Shown here: piece by piece, positions 1 through 11,824 of the stretch
Layout of the letters: each line of letters opens with the position of its first letter
Numbering within the stretch: the first letter of the stretch is position 1
Assembly (NCBI GenBank): GCA_022828595.1
Contig: JAKGHH010000007.1
Span: 35,278,356-35,342,355 of the forward strand
DNA length: 64,000 nucleotides
Reading direction: 5' to 3'
From: Nelumbo lutea
Taxonomy: Eukaryota > Streptophyta > Magnoliopsida > Proteales > Nelumbonaceae
Notes under the pieces: model-generated
What the model was told of the DNA's origin: nothing
Databases searched by the model: none
Seen by the model: the letters and a program-made list of their open reading frames with translations, nothing else
Position numbers and translations under genes: made by a program

Positions 1-2030
1 CTTGTGTCCGGGACATCAGCCACCCGGCCATCCAAAGCCTGGGCCCATTTGCCTTTGGACGTGGGCGAACGTGGCTGATATGTGTCGTACTGTGGTTTGT
101 GTGACATTAATATTATTGTGTGTTTCAGCCTAGTGTAGTCTACACTTGGTGGACTATTTTTTGTACATACTAGAATGGAATGACTCAATAGTCAGCGCAG
201 TGCTTGTGTCAGGGGCATCAGCTACCCGACCATTTAAATCCAGGCCCATTTACCTTAGGACACTGTCGACGCGGCTGATAAATGTCAAAGTGTGGTTTGT
301 ATGACATCAGTATTGTTGTGTGTTTCAGCCTAGTGTAGTCCATACTTGGTGGACTATTTTTTCCACATACCATAATGAAATGATAGGCCTCAGGCACCCT
401 ACCTGCATCCAAAGGTGAATGGGCCTGGGATTTGGATGGTTGGGTGGTTGAGGCCCTAGACACAGGCACTACATTGACCATTGGGTCATTCCATTCCGAT
501 ATGTGCATCCACACTAGGCTAAAACACACAATAATGTTGCTATAATGAAAAACACACTTCCACATCTATCGACTGGGTCCACCCGCATCTGGAGGGAAAT
601 GGGCTCGGGCTTTGGATGGCCAGGTGGCCGATGCCCTCGACACAAGCATTGCGTTGATCATTGGGTCATTCCGTTCTAGTATGTGCATCCACAATAGGAT
701 GAAACACAAATCGGTATTGGTATAACGCAAACCACACTTCAACACCTATCTGACGTGTCCACTAGCGTCCGAAGGCAAATGGGCCTGGGATGGCCAGGTG
801 CCCGAGGCCCCCGACACATGCACTACACTGACCATTGGGTCATTCTATTCTGGTATGTGCAAAAAAATAATCCACCAAGTGTGGACTACACTAGACTGAA
901 ACACACAACAATACTGTTGTAATGCAAACCACACTTCCACACCTATCGTCCAAGTTCGCCTGCATCCGAAGGCGAATGGGCTCGGGCTTCAGATGGCATG
1001 GTGCCCGAGGCCCCGAACACAGGCACTACTACACTGACCATTGGGTCATTCCATTCTAGTATGTGCATCCACACTAGGATGAAACACAAATCGGTATTGG
1101 TGTCACGCAAACCACACTTCGACACCTATTGACCGCGTCTGTGCACGTCCGAAGACAAATGGACCCGGGCTATGGATTGTCTGGTGCCCGAGGCCCCTGA
1201 CACAAGCACTATACTAACAATTGGCTCATTCCATCTCAGTATGTGCATCCACACCAAGCTGAAACACACAACGGTATTGATCCCATGCAAACCACACATC
1301 CACAACTAATGGATGCGTCAGATCGTGTCTAAAGGCAAATGGGCCCAGGGTTCGGGTGGTCCGACCTTGAGCCCCCCCAACACATGCTCTATAATGACCA
1401 TTGGTTGATTCCATCTCAGTGTGTGCACAAAATAATCCACCAAATGTGCACTACACTAGGTTGAAACACACAACAATACTGATTCCATGCAAACCACCCA
1501 TCCACACCTATCGGCCACGTCTATCCACATCCGAAGGCAAATATGCCTAGGCTTCGAATGGCCGGGTGCCTGAGGCCCCTGACCCGAGCACTATAATGAC
1601 CACTAGGTCATTTCATCTCGTTAAGTGCACAAAATAATCCACTAAATGTGGACTACACTAAGCTAAAAAACACAACAATACTAAACCATGCTTCCACACC
1701 TATTGGTTGCGTCTGCCCGCATCCTACTAAAAATGGGCCCGGGGTTCACATGGTCAGGACCCCAAGGACTTCGGGACATGCACTATAAGGAATGTTAGGC
1801 CAGAGCATCTCAATATGTGCACAAAATAATCCATCTGATGTGAACCACACTAGGCTGAAACACAACAATATTGTTGTCATGCGAACCATAATTCCAAACC
1901 TATCGGACGCGTCCACCCACATTCGAAGGTCATCGAGGCCGGATATAGGTTGATCCAGTATGTGAGACCTACGACACATGCACTATAATGAACATTGAGT
2001 CAGTCCGTCTCAGTACATGCATAGAGCAAT
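1..2030. repeat. Satellite-like tandem array, ~180/~205-base units, with inversion
   Basis: Units are anchored by a TTGGGTCATTCC-like motif at about 481, 661, 835, 1041, 1221, 1401, 1602, 1794 and 1995, so spacing alternates between about 180 and 192-206 bases. Long units carry an extra ~25-base block (AATAATCCACCAA...GTGGACTACAC) that short units lack. Bases 1 to about 385 hold two or more long units in the opposite orientation (GTGTTTCAGCCTAG at about 119 and 319). The array is more GC- and CpG-rich than its surroundings, decays towards 2030, and runs off the left edge. No coding frame persists across units. Confidence 0.85.
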
Positions 2031-3590
2031 CCACAAAGGTGAACTGCACTAGGCTTGTAAATTCTTTAAAACAATCGAATTATTGTGTCCTTCGTAATCA
2101 AGTTGAAGGGGAGATTCACCAGGTAATGCCAGAGATTGTTTGTGATCTTTTGTGGTGTTGGGAACTTAAGGGACAGTCTAATGTCACAAGGAGAGTGAGT
2201 GTATGGTCTTCCACCCAGATGCGGTGTTAAGTACAATTTGTGTTGAAAGGAATAACATAATTTCACAAAACAAAAATAGTGAAGTGGATCAATTTAGTGC
2301 CTATATGTTTGGAAGGCTAATATCTTGGAATGTTGATGTGAAAGGACGTCGGCCAAGTTGGGAACTATTATCAAACTATTAGGTGTATTGTACAAAGTTA
2401 CCCTTAACATACTCCTTATCAGAAATCTCCCAATGATAAAGTTGTTCAAGCACTCCAACATAAAATGCAATAAGAATATGCCATGTTTCCCTATTCATGC
2501 AAATGGATTTTTTTTATTTTTTATTTTGTGTAGGAGCAATATTGTTGGTTTCAAAATACGGTGACATCTCTTTTGTTTATGTGAATAGAAAGTTTAACAG
2601 TTCAGTGTTGGAGGTATCCCAACTAAATAAATTCCATTGTCTACCATATTTATTTTTGATCACTATGGGAAACCAAAAATGGAAGAATATGTTATGTTGG
2701 CTTGAGTTCTAATATAAAGCACCTTAAAAAAAAAAACAAAAATACACTTAAACGAGAACGTTTATGAAGTTTACACGGTTGACATCCTTATTCCTTGTAA
2801 TGCTGCTCAAATTTCTGTCTACCTAATGCTATGCACTTTAACTGAAACTATATTCAGTTTAATGGGCAGACATGCGTAGAGCGGCTTGGAAGCTCTTTTG
2901 GCAACATCACATTGGTTTCGTTGTTTCTCTGACTGTTAGCAATGCTCCTCCATCAACCCATACTTTTTGAAGCATAAATGATTAACCCTCAAACTTGGAC
3001 TACTCCTTGGAATTTATTGCAAGTCGAAAGTGTTCCAACATCTGTCTACTCTCCATCATCTTCCCTCCTTCCGGGCAAATCAGTAATTGATGATTGGATT
3101 TATTCCATATTGATTAGGTTTTTGATGAAGATGCTAATCAAAAAGAAGAAGATAAATTTATGGTTATGCTTTGCAAAGTGGGGATATGATAAACTGATAG
3201 AAGTTGGGGAGAGAGAAATACACACCAAGAAAAAAAAATGCATAGTAAATGCTTCTATACCATCTGCATCAAGCTTTCATGGGATGCAAAGACTTTTGGT
3301 TATTAATGTCTCTGATCAATTACTCGTCCTAGACCAACAAATACACCGATGGATGAGATCAAATAAAGAAAATGGATCACATGAACTATATAATAAGAAT
3401 AGGTGAATTGACGATAAACAAGATATATAGTGAGTAGCATTCCCGCACTTGATGTATGGGTATTCTACCTTAGTTTACCCTGAAGTAGTTGAACACCGAC
3501 CAACAAAGAAAATGGATCACATGGAGCACACGAAATGTGCATGAGTTTGGATTAATGGAAAACAAAAACATTAGATCGTATACATAATAA
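2031..3590. other. No supported gene
   Basis: AT-rich sequence with homopolymer runs. The longest frame (2978-3406, plus, 142 codons) has no recognisable domain, ends in a lysine-rich low-complexity stretch and has no family resemblance I can name. A short phrase (AATGGATCACATG) recurs at about 3372 and 3511. I see no RNA gene or element end here. Confidence 0.5.
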
Positions 3591-4330
3591 TGATTATACG
3601 CACCGATGAGAAATCAAACGTCTTTGGCATAGACAGACAATCCATATACTTGATAACAAGAACACCATAATCGTCTCTACCTTCCTGGCAGGTTCATAAG
3701 GCCACCCACCAATGCCACTAATAGCATCGCTGAGAATCGTCTTGTAAATTTGATGCTATGTTGTGGTAAAAAAAAAAAAAAAAAACATTGTTAGGATACC
3801 AATTTAGAGATGCAACATTACGAGACTTATCTAACGTTAAGGATGCATACCATTTTGTCTGCAAACGCCTTGTAGACCGCCCCATGGATAGAGCTATACG
3901 AGAGAAACCTCTTCTGTATCAGATCAATGACAAGTAGTTGCCAGTGATATTGATCATTAATGGGCATGAAGATTTTCTGCACGCGCTTCTTTGCACATGG
4001 TTCTAACCATGGTTTCAGCTTCTCGAGCATCCCATTCATTGCAAATCCCTGAATAGAGGAAACCAAAAAATGATAGGAATCAAGTCAATTCAATAAGACT
4101 ATTTCATGCAAGCAGTGTTGCATTTGCAAAAAGGGTATTTCACCTAAGACACTTCAGGCACGTACAAAACTTTCACGGAATTGTGACTCCGTGTCTGCAA
4201 TAGGTTGTCGTACACATCTATAACCTACACACGATAATGATAATGTATAAACAAACAATCAATAACCAATTACAAATGCATAATTCAGAAAAAATGGTAA
4301 TTACCTCATCAGACAACCAACCATTCATCT
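3590..4330 (-). pseudogene. Ulp1 (C48) protease core with replaced Asp and Cys
   Basis: The core is spread over four pieces. NGWLSDE ends at 4305 and VIDVYDNLL (4224-4144) matches the family's W-L-x-D-x-V-I start. The 4048-3851 exon has PIN-x4-HW, so the catalytic His is kept, but 17 residues later, where the family has Y-x-D-S, it reads SYSSI: Asp is Ser. In the last piece the D-C-G of the catalytic Cys reads D-Y-G (Tyr codon 3669-3667), followed by a family-like VIKYMDCL. A stop lies a few codons upstream in that frame. A catalytically inactive relic is the simplest reading. Confidence 0.65.
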
Positions 4331-4698
4331 TAAAAGGGAGAGGAGGTTTGCTTCACTTAATAAACAATTTTCGTTCTTAAGCACATTCGCGTCCCTACAA
4401 AAAAAAAAAAATACAAAAAGATGTTCAACATTCTTACAAAGGATGGTCAGTGGACTCGATGCATAAATGTTGTTATGTTATGTGAACCAATAAAACATTC
4501 TTACTTCCGAATCTCCTTGTGCAAGAAACTATGCACCAATTGCAAATCATCTGCCGCCATTCTGTCTTTTTGAGCAAATGTTGCCCATGTTGATGGCCCA
4601 CCTTCCACCACATATGAGAATGCAGAAGATCATGAGTAACCAATAAATATTTAAGGTTGAATGAAACATACATTACATAGTCACGTCATAATCCATAC

Positions 4699-5141
4699 CA
4701 ACTCATTGGTGCGAGCTGCAATGGCAAATTCCTTAGCCACCTTACCAACATCACCAGGGGGCCAGAAAGGGGAAACAACAACACTACCAGGAAAGCGTTC
4801 ACGCTTTCCCACGTTGTGGCCCCTTCTATAAACATTCTTCACCCATGACCGAGGTGAAACTATCTCACACGAAGGAGGAATGCTATCTATAGTATCAGGT
4901 GAGGTAAAGGAATCATCCTCCAGTATTGATGCCTCTCCGACACACACATTTTTACCAGGTACAACTGGAGATGTGTGCACAGGCAAGCCATCAGGATTGA
5001 TGCCACTTGCTATCAATATCCCACGTAGTTGTTCAACCTCTGCCCGTAGTTGACCAACTTCAGCTTCATAGTAATCTGCTCGGGATGCTTTCAAACTAAG
5101 CTGCTCAAACTCAATCAATTCGACACAGCGTGCACACACAC
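4699..5141 (-). CDS. Coiled-coil exon of the Ulp1-like gene
   Basis: About 147 codons between an acceptor near 5143 and a donor (TTG|GTATGG) at 4698-4697. Residues ~10-45 form a heptad-like coiled coil (YYEAEVGQLRAEVEQLRG), followed by a Ser/Pro/Asp-rich linker and a basic patch (RRGHNVGKRER). The exon ends AARTNEL, leading into a short exon with AADDLQLVHSFLHKEI (about 4610-4505) just ahead of the protease core, the usual order in plant Ulp1-linked proteins. Confidence 0.55.
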
Positions 5142-5407
5142 CTTACATCATCAAGATCACAACAACATCACAGCACCGACTTAGACATTTAAAGCAAAAA
5201 TACTAATTTCAAACAAAATCCTATTAAATTCCATGTACAACGTCCTGGAACGATATGAAATAGTGTCGGCACTGTGCCCTGAGATTCGCTCATCTTCGGC
5301 GGGCACAACAACAATGAGGAGTGGGGCCTACATTCCAACATATTTAGTAATATTTAATTTCAATGAAAATGTGAATTATATAATCAAAATGAATGATGCA
5401 TACTTAC

Positions 5408-5524
5408 ACGGTTGTATGGATCACAAAATGAAGTTTGCATCTCTCCATCGTCGTCGTCAGGTAATGTCGGAGCACTAGCAAGTAGATCCAACTCATAATT
5501 AGCAGGGGATAGGGAATCAAACAC
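5408..5524 (-). CDS. Acidic linker exon of the Ulp1-like gene
   Basis: 117 bases (39 codons) between an acceptor (GTAG at 5526-5525) and a donor (GTAAGTA at 5407). It reads VFDSLSPANYELDL, then a DDDDGE acidic patch, ending in DPYNR. The intact reading frame between two good splice sites is the reason for calling it; there is no domain. It is followed by a second short candidate exon at about 5333-5242. Confidence 0.5.
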
Positions 5525-5539
5525 CTACATATATAAGTT

Positions 5540-7495
5540 GTTGAAAAGCTAAGTGGTAGTTTTGTAACTTTCCTTTATGTTTTTGTCTTTTATATTAGGT
5601 GGGTTGTCTTTGGGAGTTGGAATCTGAGGGATCCCTTTCTAATATCTTGGAATGCCCCTTGGAGGAGGAAGCTGGTTTCGGAATATGTCAATGGAGAAAA
5701 AAATCAAATGTATTCTGATTAAATGGCTGTAGCAAGAGATCTGGACTTATAAAAGGAGATTCGGATAATTCAATTAGGTGGCTAGCACTGATCATGGCAG
5801 TGGGCCATGGGCGATATCACACTTTTTGATTGGAGCAAAGGATATCCTTCTCAACCTAAATGCACAAGTGTTGTTAACAGGAATGCCTTATTTAGTGATA
5901 GCTCCCTCCCTATTCTATTTATAAAGAGACTATTTTAGGATCCATCCATTCTTTGGTGGTGATATCGGTAGCCTCTTTCATAGGAAGTTCAACACTGAAG
6001 CAGGTGTAGATACTTGGGGAGGTTAACACTACAGCTGGTGTTCACAGGTGGGTAGATACTTAGGGAGTTTAACACTAAAACTGTTGTTCACGAGGATAAC
6101 TCCCTTCCTAATTTATTTATAGGGAGATTGTTTTGGATCCACCCATTCTTTGGTGGTGATATATGTACCCTCCTTAGAGAGTTCAACACAGAAGCTGGTG
6201 TTCACAGGTGGGTGGATACTAAGGGAGTTTAACATTGAACCTCCTGTTCACAGGGATAACTCCCTTCCTACTTTATTTCTAGGGAGAGTGTTTTAGGATC
6301 CACCCATTCTTTGGTGGTGATATCTGTACCAACCTTCTTAGGGAGTTCAACATTGAAGCTGGTGTTCATAAGTGGAGTGGATACTTAGGGAGTTTAGCAC
6401 TGAATCTCCTGTTCACAGGGATGCCTTTTTTAGTGATAGTTCCCTTCCTACTTTATTTCTAGGGAGACTATTTTAGGATTCACCCATTCTTTCGGTGGTA
6501 ATATTTGTAGTCTCCTTCTTAGAGAGTTCAACACTGAAGCTGAGGTGGATACTTGGGTAGTTTAACACTGAAGATGGAGTTCACAAGTGGGGTGGATACT
6601 TAGGGAGTTTAACACTAAAGATGGAGTGGATACTTAGGGAGTTTAACAGTGAAACTGCTGGAGTTCAAAGTAATAACTCCTTTCCTACTTTATTTCTAGG
6701 GAGACTATTTTAGGATCCACCCATTCTTTGGTGGTGATATCTGTAGTCTCCTTCATAGGGAGTTCAACACTGAAACTGGTGTAGATACTTGGGGAGGTTA
6801 ACACTGCAGCTGGTGTTCACAAGTAGGGTGGATACTTAGGGAGTTTAACACTGAAGCTGCTATTCACGGGGATAACTCCCTTCATAATTTATTTATGGGG
6901 AGACTGTTTTAAGATCCATCCATTCTTTGGTGGTGATATATGTACCCTCTTTCTTAGGGAGTTCAACATAGAAACTGGTGTTCACAGGTGGGGTGGATAC
7001 TAAGGAAGTTTAACACTGGACTTGTTGTTCATAGGGATAACTCCCTTCCTACTTTATTTCTAGGGAGATTGTTTTAGGATCCACCCATTCTTTGGTAGTG
7101 ATATTTGTACCCTCCTTCTTAGGATGTTCAATACAGAAGCTGGTGTTCACAGGTAAGGTGGATACTAAGGGAGTTTAACACTGAACCTGTTGTTCACAGG
7201 GATAACTCCCTTCCTACTTTATTTCTAGGGAGATTGTTTTAGAATCCACCCATTCTTTGTTGGTGATATCTGTACCCACCTTCTCAGGGAATTCAACATT
7301 GAAGCTGGTGTTCATAGGTGGGATGGATATTTAGGGAGTTTAACACTAAAGCTACTGCTCACAAGGTTGCCTTATTTAGTGATTCTTTATTTCTACGAAG
7401 CATGTTTTAGGATTGTTTGTAAAATTCACCCATTCTATGGGTGGTGATATTTGTAGCCTCCTTCTTAGCTCTAATGAAAGTTGCCTTTTCCTATC
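5540..7495. repeat. Intronic tandem array, ~160-240-base units
   Basis: About nine copies of a unit marked by CACCCATTCTTTGGTGGTGATAT at about 5945, 6141, 6301, 6481, 6719, 6918, 7081, 7248 and 7428. Each unit contains a smaller motif, GGGAGTTTAACACTGAA or GGGAGTTCAACACTGAA, repeated one to three times, which explains the variable length. It lies between the domain exon ending at 7965 and the linker exon starting at 5524, so it would be intronic. It is unrelated to the array at 1-2030. Confidence 0.85.
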
Positions 7496-7964
7496 AAAAA
7501 GACTCCTTTATGTGACTTGAACTCTAATACATTTGGTAACATATCTCAATAAGCTAATTATGAACTAAACCAGAACTTAAAGTGGAGTTTTCATATTCTT
7601 CTCTTCTTCTTTTTTATTTTTACCACCACACTTCTGTTGCTCCAGCATAAATGATGTAAATAGCTAGATTATTAATAATGAAATGATGTGAAGTGAGAGA
7701 ATAAATCATATACTAACCGTTCCAATAGTTATTTTCCAAATTAACTCTATCCTATTGAAGTTGTCGTTGTGCCCCATTTTGCCCCACCTCATCAGCTGTG
7801 ATCTAGAAATGGGTTTTGATGGTCTAAACACTATATTATGCTCAAACAACCGTGGCTGCAAAAGAATTACATTCCATTAGAGATACCAATAGTAAATTAT
7901 TTTCTTCCACTAAACCAGAACCAATAAATAACAATCAAGAAATTGTTGAGTCACATGTACACAC

Positions 7965-8642
7965 CATCGTAGCAGCAAAACAACCAAATATTGTGCTTGA
8001 AAAGGACCTTTGGCCATCGTTCATAGGAATGCTCGCGCAATCAACAATGCGATTAAGGCCATGTACAATGAATTGATGCACACACCGTGCACATGAATAG
8101 TGAAATATGTGTGCCAGATCATTGATGTAACTAGCCCACACAAGGCTCATATGAGGCCTCCCCTGTGGAAATAACATCGAGCCAAATAGGTGCAAGAGAA
8201 CCAACTTCGCCACATCTTCAATCGACTCATTTGACTTCTCATGCACTATACTAAAGACCTTTTCTTCTACTGTACTCAAGAGCAGTTGTGAGGATGAATC
8301 ATCAGTCAGTCCAAACAAACGATTAATAAACTCTGGAACTGGTAGGGAGGTATTCACGATCACAGGACGCCCAACTAACCTTAGTCCCAATATTAGCACA
8401 ATGTCCCGATCAGTGGATGGTACATACACACCACTTAGGTTGAATGTAGTGGTCTCTGAGTCCCACTGTTGTACCATCTCCATGATAACTGCCTTGTCAA
8501 AGGTGCTTGGTGGGATGGAAAGTAGCTGTCCAAATCGGGTGCCATTAAGAGTTTCGTAGTGCTCTATCCTTAACGGTAATTCTAAAATAAATTCACTGAA
8601 GCGTTTTGGTGAGCATCTGGTGCAAACTCCTTTTTCTGCCAT
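7965..8642 (-). CDS. Exon with DUF1985/plant-mobile-like domain
   Basis: About 226 codons beginning at an internal Met (MAEKG), which I prefer because the family motif TRCSPKR follows at once; the frame stays open upstream to 8708 without family resemblance. Motifs typical of these domains follow in order: RFGQLLSIP near residue 40, a W-D-x-x-T-x-x-F stretch near 60, and DIVLILGL...GRP near 85. A donor (ATG|GTGTGT) lies at 7964-7963. The domain has no known enzymatic role; in plants it accompanies transposases or Ulp1 proteases. Confidence 0.65.
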
Positions 8643-8708
8643 TGGTTTCAAATTGTTTACCTTCAACAAATTGTAAATATAAACAAAAAATTTGTCATCA
8701 GAAAACAA

Positions 8709-9155
8709 AAAAAAAAAAAAACATGCATAAATGTAAGAAACATGGAGTCAGAGTGGATGGGGTTTGAATGCGAGTGTGGTTACAGGATACTCAATGGAAT
8801 GTTGGGTTGGTTGTATCAGATACAATAATTCAGACAAAAAGCAATGGTTACAACAACTAATTTTTCCGATTTAAAGTTACAAGCGAGTAAGAGCAATTTC
8901 GTCCAGCAACAAAATATGTTAAAGCATCAACTCTTTCATCCAAGAACAAGATATTACCCATTTGTTTAACATTCAAAGACGAACTTTAAGTAGCAAGTTT
9001 GATTTAAATACCTTCTTTCACTGTAGTTCGGGGAAGAACACGAAGTTCACCTTCACCTCTCCGTCTGTGCAACGAGTGAATGTTGACGAACTACCAAAAA
9101 ATCCGAGATGACGATCGCCGGTGATCAGAATAAATGAAGAACTTTAGGTTCGTCG
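8709..9155. other. Upstream flank of the Ulp1-like gene, nothing identified
   Basis: A poly(A) run near 8710, then AT-rich sequence. It could contain the 5' untranslated region or promoter of the minus-strand gene, but I find no clear TATA box or further exon. Confidence 0.35.
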
Positions 9156-9690
9156 GTGGGAGGAACGAAAGTGAATAGGGACTATTTACCGAATAACTAT
9201 TTGGGTAGTTGGGTTGGTTGTGTGGTAAATACGTCAGGAAAGAGAAAACGCGGGAGAAAACTTAAAGTGGGGCATTTCTGGGTCAAACAAACGTCGGTGA
9301 ACGGAAGAAAGGAAGACGGAAGTTGGGAGGGGAGAGAAGACAAACGCCGTTGGGAGAGATAAGATTAACCGCGGTGGGATGTTATGTGTATTCCTGGGTT
9401 CTCTTCAAACGAACGCCAGTGGCAGCCCCCACTTACGGAAACTGTTGTCTTTTTCAAACGAAGGACGTTGGGAGGAGAGAGATTAACCGTGGCGGGATAT
9501 TAAATGATGGGCATTTCTGGGTTTTCCATGAAGGGTCGATAGTCAATTGGATGTCAGGGGTATTTCGGGTATTTTTATAATATGACAGGACGTTGGGCTG
9601 ACGTGGGTGTGGGCCAAGTTGACGGAAATATCACGTTGCAGGGTATAAAAAATCGAAATTATAAAGGAGTATAGTGATGTTGGAGGTAAG
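9156..9690. repeat. GC-rich block with short imperfect direct repeats
   Basis: The phrases GTTGGGAG...GATTAACCG (about 9350 and 9468) and GGGCATTTCTGGGT (about 9270 and 9509) recur about 120 and 240 bases apart, in a block much richer in CpG than its surroundings. Frames here (9156-9362, 9323-9580) have no domain. Position just upstream of the Ulp1-like gene and the repeat style suit a promoter or the terminal region of a Mutator-like element, but no matching inverted end was found. Confidence 0.4.
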
Positions 9691-9714
9691 TTTTTATGCC
9701 CCTCGCTGTCATTC

Positions 9715-11705
9715 CCCCTTTTTTAAAATAAGCAAAAATACTATTCATCATCTTATTGCCATTTGTTCATTAGAGCCATAGTCCACCGCTGCCCGCCACT
9801 GCCTTCAGCCACCTCTACCTCTGCCTCCGGCAACATTGTCGAAGGTGGCAGGAGGTAGCGTTGGTGGTCATTCCTCTATCCGTCACCACCGCTGATAAGA
9901 ATAAAAATTATTATATTTTTATCCCTAAACATTTAGTCTTTTATACGTAATTAGTACTTAATTTGATTCATTATGATTGTATTTTGATTTAGGGCATGAT
10001 AGAAGGCGTTAAGAGAAAAACAAGGCTAATCGGGTAATTTTACACAATTTCAGCGTCGCGTAGTAATCTGGGCATAATTCTCCCATCCGGACTTCAATTG
10101 AGATGATTCAAGATGCATTGGAAATATAAGGAAAAACTCTACAACTTTCATGTTTTGAGTTTTGATAGATTTGGACTGCATCAAAGTCAAAATTGAGCTC
10201 GAAGTCTAAGCAAATTTGTAGAAAAGCCCAACTCGCAGTAGAAGCCCAATTCACAAAGAAGCCTTGCAGCAGCCCAATTCGTTGAAGAAGCCCAATACGA
10301 ATACAAGAATAAACAAACTACAAAGAGTCCTATCAGATTTAATTTTCTGATGTAATTCTAGAAAGATAAAGAAGATTGAGATTACGAGATAAGAGATAGG
10401 ATAGGATTAGATCTAAACTAATCATTAGGAATTAGGACTTTCTATTTTTTGAGAAATAACTCCAAAAAGGAGTTGGAAACAGCCCCTCCTCCTAAAGCTA
10501 TATAAAGGCGGGGGGGGAGGGATTAGCACCCAGCATCAATCAATCAAGGGAGCAAGGAGAAATCCTCTAAGAGAGCTTCAGCCTCCAAGGAAGCAGTTAG
10601 CAACCAAGGAGGAGAAGAAAGGCGGCGAAGAGGAGAATTGAAGATTCAAGGGTGAGGAATTTCCCTCAATCAACTTCTATTATAGAGTTTTTTTCTCCAA
10701 ACTTTACTCTCTGTTATTATTCAATTTCACTTATGTTTAATCTAAATTTTATCGTTGGAATGATTCTTTTCATTAATAAAATGAGTAGCTAAATTTCTTG
10801 ATCTAGGATTTGGATGTAGTCTTTAGATTTGCCTATGGTAGATTTTGTTTAATTGATTTGGTCGTTGATTGTTGGGATTTATCTTTTATCTTAGGGCTTA
10901 ATGCTAATAATTAATTGGCCATTAATTACTTGAATTAAGGTATTGTGTGAAGTAGCGAGAGTGGAAGCATAATACTAGTTCATTGAGATAATTGACCTAG
11001 GGTATGTGTTGCTTAGAGATAAAAACACTCATTTTATGATTGTTAAACTAATTTTCATTGATCTTAATGGGTTTGTATTTATTTCCCGTGATCACGAGAG
11101 TAGACATGCGGTTAGTATAAACACATGTGTTGTATCTTGAGAGAGAACTTTATATAATTTGGAGAAATCTGATCATAAATTCCTACAACAATAAACCAAT
11201 ATAAGAAAACATAAGTATGTCATAGGTAATCATTTGATGAAACCCGAATCCTAGGCTTTTTATAATATTCTGAATTAAACCTACTTACTTGCGTTATCAT
11301 TTCTTTAATTTGGTTTGAGAATTGAATTTCTAATTTCTAAATAATAGAGAAATCTTAAAATTTGGTACTTGACAACACTTTCCCTGTGGAATCGACACTT
11401 TATTCACACACTATTACTTGCCCACGATCTGTATACTTGCAGAAATCATACAACAACCGCCACCTCTATCTCCATTCATCTCCGGCAACATTGCTGGAGG
11501 CGGAGATGGGCGAAGGTGGCGGCGTTAGACAGAGAAACCACCGACGCAACTGCCGCCACCTCTGCCTCTGGCCACCTCCAGCAATGTTGCCGAAAGCGGA
11601 GGCGGAGGTGAGTGGAGGCGGTAGTGGACGACAGCTCTAATGAACAAATGGCAAGAAGATGAAGAACAATGTTTTTGCCTTTTATTTTATTATTTTTTAA
11701 AAATT
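9715..11705. mobile_element. Fold-back (inverted-repeat) element split by a solo LTR
   Basis: Sequence on the left (about 9721-9892, TTGCCATTTGTTCATTAGAGC near 9755) recurs reverse-complemented on the right (about 11456-11700, GCTCTAATGAACAAATGGCAAG near 11633). The arms share the GC-rich CCGGCAACATTG core, which is present more than once. Removing the LTR at 9893-11455 restores one continuous imperfect palindrome of roughly 400 bases. The frames at 11362-11640 are simply the GC-rich arm and are not genes. Confidence 0.65.
9893..11455 (+). mobile_element. Solo LTR (~1.56 kb), probably Ty3/gypsy-type
   Basis: The block starts TGATAAGAAT and ends ATACAACA (TG...CA) and is flanked by a perfect 5-base duplication, ACCGC, at 9888-9892 and 11456-11460. 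A TATA-like CTATATAAAGG lies near 10496 and a CCTGTGGAATCGACACT phrase near 11384, typical of the 3' part of long plant gypsy/LARD LTRs. No internal region, primer binding site or second LTR is present, so it is a recombination-derived solo LTR. Orientation is inferred from the TATA position. Confidence 0.7.
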
Positions 11706-11824
11706 AACCCATTTTTATTTTTTTTAATATATTACTTTTATTGATATTAAACCCCAAAAATTGCCCTTATATGCTATTACCCCCAAAATCTATCAAATTT
11801 GGTTTAATCGTCCTTTCGAATTCT

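Larger units (their letters stand above)
3590..8642 (-). pseudogene. Plant-mobile/DUF1985-type plus Ulp1-like protease gene, probably broken
   Basis: A multi-exon minus-strand gene can be assembled from frames and splice sites: 8642-7965 (DUF1985/plant-mobile-like domain), 5524-5408 (acidic linker, PDDDDGE), about 5333-5242, about 5141-4699 (coiled coil), about 4610-4505, about 4330-4305 (NGWLSDE), 4224-4144 (VIDVYDNLL), 4048-3851 (HW motif) and about 3690-3590 (DYGVLVIKYMDCL). Proteins joining this N-terminal domain to a C48 Ulp1 protease (deSUMOylase fold) are common in plant transposon-related families, including Mutator-like elements, so this is likely TE-derived or domesticated. The protease triad reads His-Ser-Tyr instead of His-Asp-Cys, and the last segment is out of frame with a stop upstream. 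The first large intron contains a tandem array. Confidence 0.7.

Noticed and set aside
1..2030. CRISPR array
   Set aside because: Plant nuclear DNA with long diverged units, no conserved short repeat with unique spacers.
2978..3406. 142-codon plus-strand frame as a gene
   Set aside because: No domain, lysine-rich low complexity, no splice or promoter support, and AT-rich flanks.
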